Part shown: positions 1 to 6,075 of the stretch, in pieces
Layout of the letters: each line of letters opens with the position of its first letter
How positions within the stretch are numbered: position 1 is the stretch's first letter
The notes under the pieces: generated by a model
Database searches by the model: none
Told to the model about the DNA's origin: nothing
What the model saw: the letters and a program-made list of their open reading frames with translations, nothing else
NCBI GenBank assembly: GCA_018676275.1
Contig: JABHFC010000352.1
Span: 1-7,386, forward strand
From: Gammaproteobacteria bacterium
Lineage (GTDB): Bacteria; Pseudomonadota; Gammaproteobacteria; Eutrophobiales; Eutrophobiaceae
Direction of reading: 5' to 3'
DNA: 7,386 nt
Program-made: the position numbers and the translations under genes

Positions 1-345
1 AAATGAGCGTAACAGGTAGGCACCTAAAATCGGTTGCAGGCTGGAGCCAATCCCGATATTCATAATAATGAAAAGCGAATTGAACGTAGCTGTGATATCA
101 GTTGTTACAAGCAATGAGTGCCCATTCACTACTACAGCTCCAAGAAAAATACCTGGAAGACTGCGTTTTCCGATTAACAGGTAAGCCGCAAGGGCAATGC
201 CTGACGGTGGCCAAATCAAAGTAACATTGCCGGGATCTATGGCAAGAATCTGGCCGACCCGGCCAGTCGCGAAATAGGCAATGGAGATAACGAAAGTCGC
301 AATGACCCATTGATTGTCAAAAATTTTACGTATTCTTTGGACCAA
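1..345 (-). CDS. MASE1-domain membrane sensor protein, N-terminal fragment (gene continues past the left edge)
   Basis: The minus-strand frame is open for 115 codons from a TTG at 345-343 to the window edge. Seen: a hydrophobic segment at residues 13-26 (WVIATFVISIAYFA), then GRVGQILAI, a characteristic block at about residues 43-55 (LIWPPSGIALAAY), RSLPGIFLGAVVVN at 61-74 and another hydrophobic stretch at 88-112. The WPPSGIA and PGIFLGAxxxN patterns are typical of MASE1, an integral-membrane sensory domain found at the N-terminus of diguanylate cyclases, EAL proteins and histidine kinases. The output domain lies outside the window, so the activity is unknown. The TTG start is chosen because an in-frame TAA at 360-358 leaves no upstream ATG or GTG, and a GGGGA Shine-Dalgarno sits 6 bases upstream. 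An ATG at 359-357 is in another frame and hits a stop after 10 codons. The gene diverges from the REC-EAL regulator, which fits a joint role in cyclic-di-GMP control (inference). Confidence 0.8.
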   Translation of the reverse strand, partial: MVQRIRKIFDNQWVIATFVISIAYFATGRVGQILAIDPGNVTLIWPPSGIALAAYLLIGKRSLPGIFLGAVVVNGHSLLVTTDITATFNSLFIIMNIGIGSSLQPILGAYLLRSF

Positions 346-497
346 TGAAATTCCCCATTAAGTTGATACAGGTCATCACCAAAGTAATTATCAATTTAAT
401 ATAATTGCTTTTCGTCGTAATATACCCTAAATAGCTATCTTATTAATAAGAATTTCCTTCTAAATTAAATGTATACCGAGGATAAGGAATCCCGTCT
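346..497. promoter_or_regulatory. Divergent intergenic region between MASE1 gene and REC-EAL regulator
   Basis: These 152 AT-rich bases separate two genes pointing away from each other, so both promoters should lie here. No strong sigma-70 pair is visible. The best weak plus-strand candidate is TTGCTT (405-410), a 17-base spacer and TAAATA (428-433). The Shine-Dalgarno for the plus gene is AAGGA at 484-488, 9 bases before its ATG. The GGGGA site for the minus gene is at 352-356. No reading frame of note is present. Confidence 0.5.
438..451. promoter_or_regulatory. 14-bp perfect palindrome TCTTATTAATAAGA, possible operator
   Basis: The sequence equals its own reverse complement over 14 bases, in the divergent promoter region, ending 46 bases before the ATG of the REC-EAL gene. 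Such symmetry is what a dimeric transcription factor would bind. It is all A/T except two C/G pairs in a very AT-rich stretch, so chance is a real alternative. It is directly preceded by another short palindrome, ATAGCTAT at 431-438. Confidence 0.3.
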
Positions 498-1703
498 ATG
501 AGCGAATTTGATTTTACCCAGCTTAACTATCTGGTTGTTGATGATGAAGATTTTGTTTTGAATCTATCTGTCCGGATATTGGGCAAACTCGGCTGCGAGA
601 AAGTAGAAACTGCAAATAACGGTAATGTGGCTCTGGAGAAAATAGATGCTGCTGCAGAACCCTTTGATATTGCTATATGTGATTTGAATATGCCGGAAAT
701 GGATGGTGTTGAATTTATGCGGCATGCGGCCGAAAAAGACTTCAGTGGCGGTGTCATCTTCCTCAGTGGCGAGGATGAACGCATGCTCGATACTGCGCGT
801 GACCTGGCTGAGGCTCATAACCTGAATATTATTGGTGCTATGCCGAAACCGCTTAAGCCGGATGCGTTAAAGGCTTTGCTTGAACAATACACGCCAAAAG
901 AAGAAAAACGCAGCTATGTACCGCAGGAATCCATTACTGAGGAAGAGCTGAAAGCCGGAATTGATGGTGGTGAAGGCTTATTGTTGGTATATCAACCAAA
1001 AATTAATGTTAAAAGTGGTGAAATAACCGGCGTCGAAACATTGGCTCGCTGGCAGCACCCGGAACGAGGCATGTTAGGGCCAGGTGCATTCATACCCCTG
1101 GCTGAACATTCCGGGCTGATAGATGATTTAACCTATGCCATATACCGAGAGGCTGTAAATCAGGTAGGTGAATGGCTCTCAATGGGAATTCAACTCAAAA
1201 CATCTATTAATGTGGCTGTTAACACCTTCACCAGAGCCAAATTCACCGAGTTTGTAACAGAGATCGCCCTGGAACAGGGTGTTGACCCATCAAACCTCGT
1301 GCTGGAAGTGACTGAAAGCCAGGTAATGGAAGATGCGACAAATTGCCTGGAAATCATGATGCGCTTACGCATGAAGAAATTTGGTCTGTCCATCGATGAT
1401 TTTGGTACAGGACATTCCTCCATGTCCCAGTTAAAACAAATACCATTTACGGAATTAAAGATTGATCGGGCTTTCGTTTTTGGCGCAGTACATGACAGTT
1501 CAGCAAGAGCGATTCTTGAGTCCAGCGTCAGTCTGGCGAAGAACATGAAAATGGAAATTGTCGCAGAAGGTGCTGAAAATCGGGAAGATTGGGATCTGGT
1601 GGAAAAACTTGAATGCGATTATGTTCAGGGTTTTTATTGCGCCAAACCGATGCCGAATGATCAGCTAATGGAGTTCACGGAAAAGTGGACCGGTCCACAT
1701 TAG
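498..1703 (+). CDS. REC-EAL response regulator, predicted cyclic-di-GMP phosphodiesterase
   Basis: A 401-residue cytoplasmic two-domain protein. Receiver domain, about residues 9-130: acidic pair D15/D16, phospho-acceptor D62 in CDLNMPEMDG, S90 at the switch position and K117 in MPKPLKP. After a short linker comes an EAL domain, about 145-395. Its signature is ETLARW (E180) rather than EAL. The other residues expected for metal binding and catalysis are in place: N238 in SINVAVN, E270 in LEVTES, D300/D301 in DDFGTGHSS, K321 in LKIDRAF, E357 in VAEGAE and Q377 in VQGFYCAKPM. It should therefore hydrolyse cyclic-di-GMP to pGpG under control of phosphorylation. The architecture and length resemble RocR of Pseudomonas (REC-EAL, about 390 residues), but orthology is not shown. 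There is no DNA-binding domain. Start: ATG with AAGGA 9 bases upstream. No cognate kinase lies in the window, although the divergent MASE1 protein could be one. Confidence 0.93.
   Translation: MSEFDFTQLNYLVVDDEDFVLNLSVRILGKLGCEKVETANNGNVALEKIDAAAEPFDIAICDLNMPEMDGVEFMRHAAEKDFSGGVIFLSGEDERMLDTARDLAEAHNLNIIGAMPKPLKPDALKALLEQYTPKEEKRSYVPQESITEEELKAGIDGGEGLLLVYQPKINVKSGEITGVETLARWQHPERGMLGPGAFIPLAEHSGLIDDLTYAIYREAVNQVGEWLSMGIQLKTSINVAVNTFTRAKFTEFVTEIALEQGVDPSNLVLEVTESQVMEDATNCLEIMMRLRMKKFGLSIDDFGTGHSSMSQLKQIPFTELKIDRAFVFGAVHDSSARAILESSVSLAKNMKMEIVAEGAENREDWDLVEKLECDYVQGFYCAKPMPNDQLMEFTEKWTGPH
1685..1698. terminator. Palindrome at the end of the REC-EAL gene, weak candidate bidirectional terminator
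   Basis: GTGGACCGGTCCAC is a perfect 14-bp palindrome that can fold as a 5-bp stem with a CCGG loop. It lies inside the last codons of the REC-EAL gene, two bases before its TAG. On the minus strand it is followed directly by TTTT, and on the plus strand by ATTAGTTTT. The location between convergent genes suits a shared terminator. The stem is short for an intrinsic terminator, so confidence is low. The 77 bases between the two genes (1704-1780) show no better hairpin. Confidence 0.25.
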
Positions 1704-1780
1704 TTTTAAGTATTAAAATATCGGGTAGTAGCTAATCGAATTCTAAATTTACATTGTTGTAGCTGACGGCAGTCCAGCGA

Positions 1781-2641
1781 CTATTGAAAGGTATTTTGAT
1801 ATTCACGGAAAAACATTTCTAGAGTGCGCGGTTTTTGGCCGCTTATTTTTTCAACATCCCCTGTCACTTTATCTTCCCCTCCTTCGTGTATCATCCGGAA
1901 CAACTGCTTACGCATCCTGACGTCCCAACTCGAAACATCTTGCATTCGCATCATTAGTCCTGCCAGCCATAGAGGTGGTGAACGGTAATGTATAGTTCGC
2001 CCAAGCAAATTCGATAATATTTCTGCCGCCTCAGCCAGGCTTAAGCTTTCCGGTCCGGTTAATTCATAAATCCTGTTCTCATGTTCTTCGCCAACAAGAA
2101 TAGTTTTTGCAACCAACGCAACATCCCTGGCATCGATTAGACCAATTTTGGTTTTTCCCATCGGCAAGGGAATGATGCCGCGAGATTTAATTAAATCGGC
2201 TAGCTCGAGGAAATTCTGCATAAACATGTAAGGTCTGAGAATCACCCAGTTGAGCCCCGATGTCATCAGCTTCTGTTCTGATACTGTATGGGTCAGGCCA
2301 TATCCTACGGGCGGATTCAAACCCGCAGCGAAAGCTGAGGATTTAACTATTTTTTTCACTCCCGCACTAATGGCAAGATCAATCAGCTTTGATTCCAACT
2401 CTCCTTGTTGTGGCTGATCGCGCGTCAACAAAAAAACCTGGCTTATACCTTTAAGTGCAACTCTAATGCTTTCGGAATCATCAAGATCACCATAAACGAT
2501 CTCAAAATCACCAGGATTACTAAATTGAGATTTTGAATTGGGTCTTCGTAAAACCCGGATGCTGGCATGGTGTTTTGCCAGTAATGACAATAGTTCAGTG
2601 CCAATTTTACCGGTGCCACCCACAATCAGGATATTGGGCAT
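1781..2641 (-). CDS. NmrA/QOR2-like NAD(P)-binding oxidoreductase (atypical short-chain dehydrogenase)
   Basis: A 286-residue protein if started at the second of two tandem ATGs (2641). The N-terminus is a Rossmann strand and glycine loop, PNILIVGGTGKIG (G8, G11, G14). The basic residues R32/R33 after the second strand favour NADP(H) over NAD(H). Next come GDLDD (51-55), VFLLTRD (69-75) and KKIVKSSAFAAG (96-107). The stretch THTVSEQKL (117-125) followed by LRPYMFMQNF (135-144) is typical of NmrA-like and QOR2-type proteins, which lack the classical YxxxK catalytic pair and often have His and Glu there. Such proteins are quinone or other NADPH-dependent reductases, or redox sensors. Start choice: an upstream TTG (2656) and ATG (2644) are in frame, but GGA 7 bases before 2641 gives the best ribosome-site spacing. 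It is the last gene of the minus-strand operon, 44 bases after the SRPBCC gene, so it probably reduces a product of the imported substrate (inference). Confidence 0.82.
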   Translation of the reverse strand: MPNILIVGGTGKIGTELLSLLAKHHASIRVLRRPNSKSQFSNPGDFEIVYGDLDDSESIRVALKGISQVFLLTRDQPQQGELESKLIDLAISAGVKKIVKSSAFAAGLNPPVGYGLTHTVSEQKLMTSGLNWVILRPYMFMQNFLELADLIKSRGIIPLPMGKTKIGLIDARDVALVAKTILVGEEHENRIYELTGPESLSLAEAAEILSNLLGRTIHYRSPPLWLAGLMMRMQDVSSWDVRMRKQLFRMIHEGGEDKVTGDVEKISGQKPRTLEMFFREYQNTFQ

Positions 2642-2685
2642 CATCAATTCCAGCAACAGATGAAATTCAATTTACAAACAATGAA

Positions 2686-3123
2686 TCAAGTTTCCTGCTC
2701 AACAAGAGATTTAAGCAGTATCACTTCTGTTTCATGACAACAACATAGCTGATGCCATCGATCATCACTCATTTGGAGATCGCGCCAGGCATCCAGTGTC
2801 ACCAGACAATATGAATCTGAATTTCCATAATGCGGACCGGGAATAACCCTCATCGAAATACGTGGTATCAGTGAGCTTTGATCGCCAACGTGAAAATCAA
2901 GAAGACGGTAATTTTTATCAGCTACTATTTTGAAGAAGCCCTGTTCCTTATTAAAAATAGAGATGCCTGTATAAATCCCTTCTTTGTCAGTTGCTTTTGT
3001 GTCCTGAGAACCAAGCGCCCACTTGCCGAGGTTTAAAGGTTGCTTGAGATAATCAAACGCTATCTCCCATGACCTGCAAATCTCTATAGTTGCTGAATGA
3101 CCCTTTGAGTCCAGATGATTCAT
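2686..3123 (-). CDS. Small SRPBCC (START/Bet v1-like) domain protein, function unknown
   Basis: 145 residues, no signal peptide or membrane segment. The N-terminus SATIEICRSWEIAFDYLKQPLNLGKWA (split as SATIEICRSWEIAF and DYLKQPLNLGKWA, residues 10-35) matches the usual SRPBCC opening of a beta strand, a helix 'FDYL.dP.NL' and a Trp. The C-terminal part, MSDDRWHQL then ETEVILLKSLVE (118-142), matches the long closing helix of that fold. This assignment rests on pattern, not a search. SRPBCC proteins bind hydrophobic or aromatic ligands and include cyclases and lipid-transfer proteins. Odd: a CCC triplet (C127-C129) flanked by H124 and H130 in the final helix. The start is well supported by AGGAG 7 bases upstream (3131-3135). 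It begins 13 bases after the dctM stop, so it is co-transcribed with the transporter. It may bind or process the imported compound or a metabolite (inference). Confidence 0.7.
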   Translation of the reverse strand: MNHLDSKGHSATIEICRSWEIAFDYLKQPLNLGKWALGSQDTKATDKEGIYTGISIFNKEQGFFKIVADKNYRLLDFHVGDQSSLIPRISMRVIPGPHYGNSDSYCLVTLDAWRDLQMSDDRWHQLCCCHETEVILLKSLVEQET

Positions 3124-3136
3124 TCAAGTTCTCCTG

Positions 3137-4429
3137 TTAGAAACCGAACTGATGCGGCAACCATAAACTGATAGCCGGGATATAGGTGACTAAAATTAGC
3201 ACAATTAAACTTGTCAGCAAAAACGGAATGGTTTCTCTTATCAGCCCTGGTAGGCCGCAATCGGCTATTTCTTCTGCTGCAAAAAGACATATTCCAAGAG
3301 GCGGAGTCAGTAAGCCAAGGTTCAGGTTCAATATCATAATAACGCCAAAATGTACCGGATCGATGCCAGCTGAGACAGCAACTGTGCTTAGTATTGGTGC
3401 GAATAAAATAATTGCAGCAGCGGGATCAATAAACATACCTATAAACAACAAAACAAGATTGGCAATTAATAAGGTAGTTAAGGGGCTTATTTGCGCAGTC
3501 TGAATACTTGCTTGCAAAATGCCGGGAACATTTTCAATCGCCATTACCAGAGAAAAAACAGTTCCACACCCGACTATGATTAATAATTTACCTGAAAATG
3601 TCATCGTGCGGGCAAACACACCGTATAAATCAGCAATCTTCATCGTGCGGTAATAAAACAGGGCTATTACCAGAGCATAAAACGCGGCAACAGCACCTGC
3701 CTCGGTTGGTGTCATTACACCTCCAAGAATACCGACAAGAATAATGATTGGTACCATTAATGGGATAATTGCTTCTGCACTTGAACTCATCAAGGCCTGC
3801 ATAGAACGATCAGCTTCAACGATTTTAATATCACCTTTTTTTGCCTGATGCCATACCAGACCCATCTGGCAAATACCGACCAGCAAACCGGGTAATACAC
3901 AGGCCGCAAACAAGGCGCCAATTGAAACACCGGTTGCGGCACCATAAATAACAATAATAAGTGAAGGTGGCACCATGGGTCCGACAATTGATGACGACGC
4001 CGTAACTGCTGCTGCATAAGCTGGCGAGTAGCCCTGTTTAACCATGGCTGGTATGAAAACACGGCCAAGAGCTGCTATATCTCCCAGAGCTACTCCGGTA
4101 ATTCCGGAGAACAATATAGAAGAGCCAATATTAACCTGGGCAAGCCCGCCAGAAATCCAGCCGAAAAACTGATTGGCGAAATTAATCAGTCTATCCGTTA
4201 TACGACCTGTATTTAATAACTCACCAACCAGAATAAAAAGCGGTACTGCCATAAGGATAAATACATCGATACCCTGAAATATTTTGTCCGGCATAATAAG
4301 TAAAAAAACCAGCTCATTACTGGCAATCATCCATAATATCGTCGCACAAATCATTGCCCAGGCAACAGGCATCCCACCAAGCAGTAGAACCAGAAAAGAA
4401 AGCACGAATAGCAGTAAGGCCCAGTTCAT
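3137..4429 (-). CDS. dctM: TRAP transporter large permease subunit (DctM family)
   Basis: 430 residues, the normal length for DctM, with about 11-12 hydrophobic segments across the whole protein. Recognisable family blocks: VPLFILVGELLNTGRI (62-77), SGITGVALGDIAALG (108-122), GPMVPPSLIIVIYG (150-163), GGVMTPTEAGAVAA (236-249), GMFIDPAAAIIL (331-342) and LGLLTPPLGICLF (371-383). It is the ion-coupled translocation subunit in the inner membrane. It works with the small DctQ subunit and takes substrate from the periplasmic binding protein, driven by the sodium or proton gradient. Its ATG overlaps the dctQ stop by one base (TAATG), indicating translational coupling. AAGGA lies 10 bases upstream. 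No truncation or odd residues noticed. Substrate cannot be inferred from this subunit. Confidence 0.96.
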   Translation of the reverse strand: MNWALLLFVLSFLVLLLGGMPVAWAMICATILWMIASNELVFLLIMPDKIFQGIDVFILMAVPLFILVGELLNTGRITDRLINFANQFFGWISGGLAQVNIGSSILFSGITGVALGDIAALGRVFIPAMVKQGYSPAYAAAVTASSSIVGPMVPPSLIIVIYGAATGVSIGALFAACVLPGLLVGICQMGLVWHQAKKGDIKIVEADRSMQALMSSSAEAIIPLMVPIIILVGILGGVMTPTEAGAVAAFYALVIALFYYRTMKIADLYGVFARTMTFSGKLLIIVGCGTVFSLVMAIENVPGILQASIQTAQISPLTTLLIANLVLLFIGMFIDPAAAIILFAPILSTVAVSAGIDPVHFGVIMILNLNLGLLTPPLGICLFAAEEIADCGLPGLIRETIPFLLTSLIVLILVTYIPAISLWLPHQFGF

Positions 4430-4884
4430 TAATTACTTTTCCTTGAATGCCACAGTTTTTCCAGTGTGAAGATAGCAGCAATAGCAAAAAATATCGGTAT
4501 AGCAGCAAATGGAATCGATAAGGGTAGCTGCATCCCAGAGCTTTGCTGTCCATGATTAAATATAGTTGACTCGAAACCTGTGTAAACAAGCAACAGGAAT
4601 AAAACAAGAATAACTACGTCCAAAAATATCTGCCAAACCATCTTTACAGTCGGAGGTAAACGATCAGCAAGAAAGGTAACTCGTATGTGACCATTACGAC
4701 GTGTTTCAATAGCCATTCCTGCCAATGTTGACCACACCAGCAAATAACGACCTAATTCTTCTGTGAAAAAATGTGTGTAAGAAAACCCATATCGAAGTAC
4801 TACCTGTACTGTCATTAATAAAAAAAGTAACGCGATACAAACCACCCCAAAACTTTTTATAATATTTTCGATTTTGGAAATCAT
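4429..4884 (-). CDS. dctQ: TRAP transporter small permease subunit (DctQ family)
   Basis: 151 residues with four hydrophobic segments at about 12-30, 45-58, 84-102 and 122-140. Family blocks: EELGRYLLVWSTLAG (42-56), GHIRVTFLADRLP (65-77) and GMQLPLSIPFAAIPI (117-131), the last carrying the usual C-terminal P.ipF/W..IP pattern. It is the small membrane partner needed with DctM for TRAP transport, sitting in the inner membrane. The ATG lies 3 bases after the dctP TAG with no clear Shine-Dalgarno of its own, so translation is probably coupled to dctP. It overlaps dctM by one base at its 3' end. Not fused to DctM, unlike in many sialic acid TRAP systems. Confidence 0.93.
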   Translation of the reverse strand: MISKIENIIKSFGVVCIALLFLLMTVQVVLRYGFSYTHFFTEELGRYLLVWSTLAGMAIETRRNGHIRVTFLADRLPPTVKMVWQIFLDVVILVLFLLLVYTGFESTIFNHGQQSSGMQLPLSIPFAAIPIFFAIAAIFTLEKLWHSRKSN

Positions 4885-4887
4885 ATG

Positions 4888-5943
4888 CTAGTTATTTGAA
4901 GTCAGCTCAACTTCTCTAATCAAGTCATCAACAAGTGAAGGTGTATCGATAGAATTTTTTAACCATTCAATTGCTGCGGGACGAGCACTCGATGCAAATT
5001 GCTGTTTCTTTTCATCTGAAATGATTATCACGTTAACATCTTTTGCTTTGGCGAAATCAATAGCGGCCATCTCCTGGGTTCGTGACTTAATCCGATTCCA
5101 TGCGACTGCCCTTTTCCCTGCATCAATAATGATTTTTTGTTTTTCCGCACTTAGACTGCTGAAAAATTCATCGTTAATACCAAGAGGACCAAATCCATAA
5201 ATATGTCCATCAAGAGTCAGGTATTTCTGTACCTCGTACAGTTTGAGCATATTAAAAACACTGACAGCATTGTCCTGCCCATCGACAAGCCCTGTTTTTA
5301 AGGAGATATAGAGTTCGGGCATTGGAATAGGAGTGGCCGCTCCACCCATTGCTGTCACTGGAATAGAAAAAACAGCACCCATAACACGGATTTTCTGTCC
5401 AGCAAGATCTTCGGGGCTACGGACGGGTTGGTTTGAACTATAGTGTTTAAATCCTGCTGTCTCCCACCAACCAAGAACCTTGATTCCTGTTTTTTGCCTG
5501 ATGTCCTCTGCAACTCTCGTTCCGACACGCCCATCAAGGATTTTATATGCGACCTCGGTGTTCGGGAAAAGATAAGGCATGGAAAACACCTGTACGTCGC
5601 GATGGATTGTTGCATAATTACCATCGGAAGCATCGCTCATCTGGATTACATTTCGTCGCATCTGGTTGAGGCGATCATCGGGCTTTCCCAGCACACCTCC
5701 GTAGTATATTTGTACCTTCAGCCCACCATTTGTATTTTTTTCAACCTCTTCTTTAAACAACTTATACATGCCATTTATATAAGCCATCCCTTCCATTTCT
5801 TCCGGCATTGCAAGCCCTATACGAATGGTTTCTGCTATCGACGGCTGCGATTGAACGAATAAAGCAGCAAGTATAAAAAGAAGAAAGGCGAATGAAATTC
5901 TTCCGGCAGAGGAGAAATGCAAATTTGACTGAAAGGATCTCAT
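4888..5943 (-). CDS. dctP: TRAP transporter periplasmic solute-binding protein (DctP family)
   Basis: 351 residues. An N-terminal signal peptide is visible: R2/R15, a hydrophobic core ISFAFLLFILAALFV (16-30), and a likely cleavage after SIA (residue 37). The mature protein starts ETIRIGLAMPEE. Family features: YYGGVLGKPDDRLNQMRR (80-97), the conserved Arg R186 in GQKIRVMGA that binds a substrate carboxylate in known TRAP binding proteins, and the block TPIPMPELYISLKTGLVDG (204-222) with E210. The residue aligning by eye with the second ligand arginine of SiaP (R127) is K166, and the usual Pro after RV is Met188; GWWETAGF (158-165) is also distinctive. These point to an organic anion but not to a specific one. 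A TAA directly precedes the ATG in frame, so no longer start exists. The Shine-Dalgarno is poor (AAGAG, 13 bases away). It is the first gene of the transporter operon, downstream of a 132-bp gap with an inverted repeat. Confidence 0.94.
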   Translation of the reverse strand: MRSFQSNLHFSSAGRISFAFLLFILAALFVQSQPSIAETIRIGLAMPEEMEGMAYINGMYKLFKEEVEKNTNGGLKVQIYYGGVLGKPDDRLNQMRRNVIQMSDASDGNYATIHRDVQVFSMPYLFPNTEVAYKILDGRVGTRVAEDIRQKTGIKVLGWWETAGFKHYSSNQPVRSPEDLAGQKIRVMGAVFSIPVTAMGGAATPIPMPELYISLKTGLVDGQDNAVSVFNMLKLYEVQKYLTLDGHIYGFGPLGINDEFFSSLSAEKQKIIIDAGKRAVAWNRIKSRTQEMAAIDFAKAKDVNVIIISDEKKQQFASSARPAAIEWLKNSIDTPSLVDDLIREVELTSNN

Positions 5944-6075
5944 TTATGAATACTAACTCTTAACTATGTATCGGAACATAGTTGAACTGCAAAATAATGC
6001 TTTGGAAATCAAATCTCCCTGGATCTATTCTTCACAAGGGTAAAATAACCAGACAGCATTTAAGCCGCAACCTTC
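5944..6075 (-). promoter_or_regulatory. Intergenic region upstream of dctP, likely promoter
   Basis: 132 bases between the stop of the PLP enzyme gene and the dctP ATG, much longer than the other gaps in this gene run, and containing an operator-like inverted repeat. No hairpin with a T-run ends the PLP gene. A weak promoter fit on the minus strand is TTTGCA, a 17-base spacer and TACATA, whose -10 would lie in the inverted repeat. This is suggestive only. Confidence 0.45.
5962..5983. promoter_or_regulatory. Perfect inverted repeat upstream of dctP, candidate operator
   Basis: The half-sites AACTATGT (5962-5969) and ACATAGTT (5976-5983) are exact reverse complements with a 6-base spacer (ATCGGA), total 22 bp. 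The repeat ends 19 bases upstream of the dctP ATG, where it would overlap a promoter or leader. The size and symmetry suit a dimeric repressor such as the GntR- or IclR-family regulators that often control TRAP operons. No regulator gene is in the window, so the family is inferred only from habit. A hairpin in the mRNA leader is the alternative. Confidence 0.55.

Noticed and set aside
98..310. 70-codon minus-strand frame starting with ATG
   Set aside because: It is out of frame with the MASE1 coding sequence on the same strand, which shows a real domain signature; the 70-codon product is rich in Cys, Arg and Trp with no known pattern.
363..386. TTGATA as a -35 element for the REC-EAL gene
   Set aside because: No matching -10 hexamer at 16-18 bases; the best is TAATTA with only two matches.
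392..407. CAATT-N6-AATTG inverted repeat in the divergent region
   Set aside because: Only 5-bp arms in very AT-rich DNA; expected by chance.
1190..1546. 118-codon frame antisense to the EAL domain
   Set aside because: The plus strand encodes conserved catalytic motifs here; the antisense frame is a by-product of codon bias.
3186..3503. 105-codon plus-strand frame across dctM
   Set aside because: Antisense to conserved DctM blocks, and no recognisable protein.
5443..5862. 139-codon open frame on the plus strand
   Set aside because: It is antisense to dctP, which has clear family motifs; the translation has no recognisable domain and no good ribosome site.
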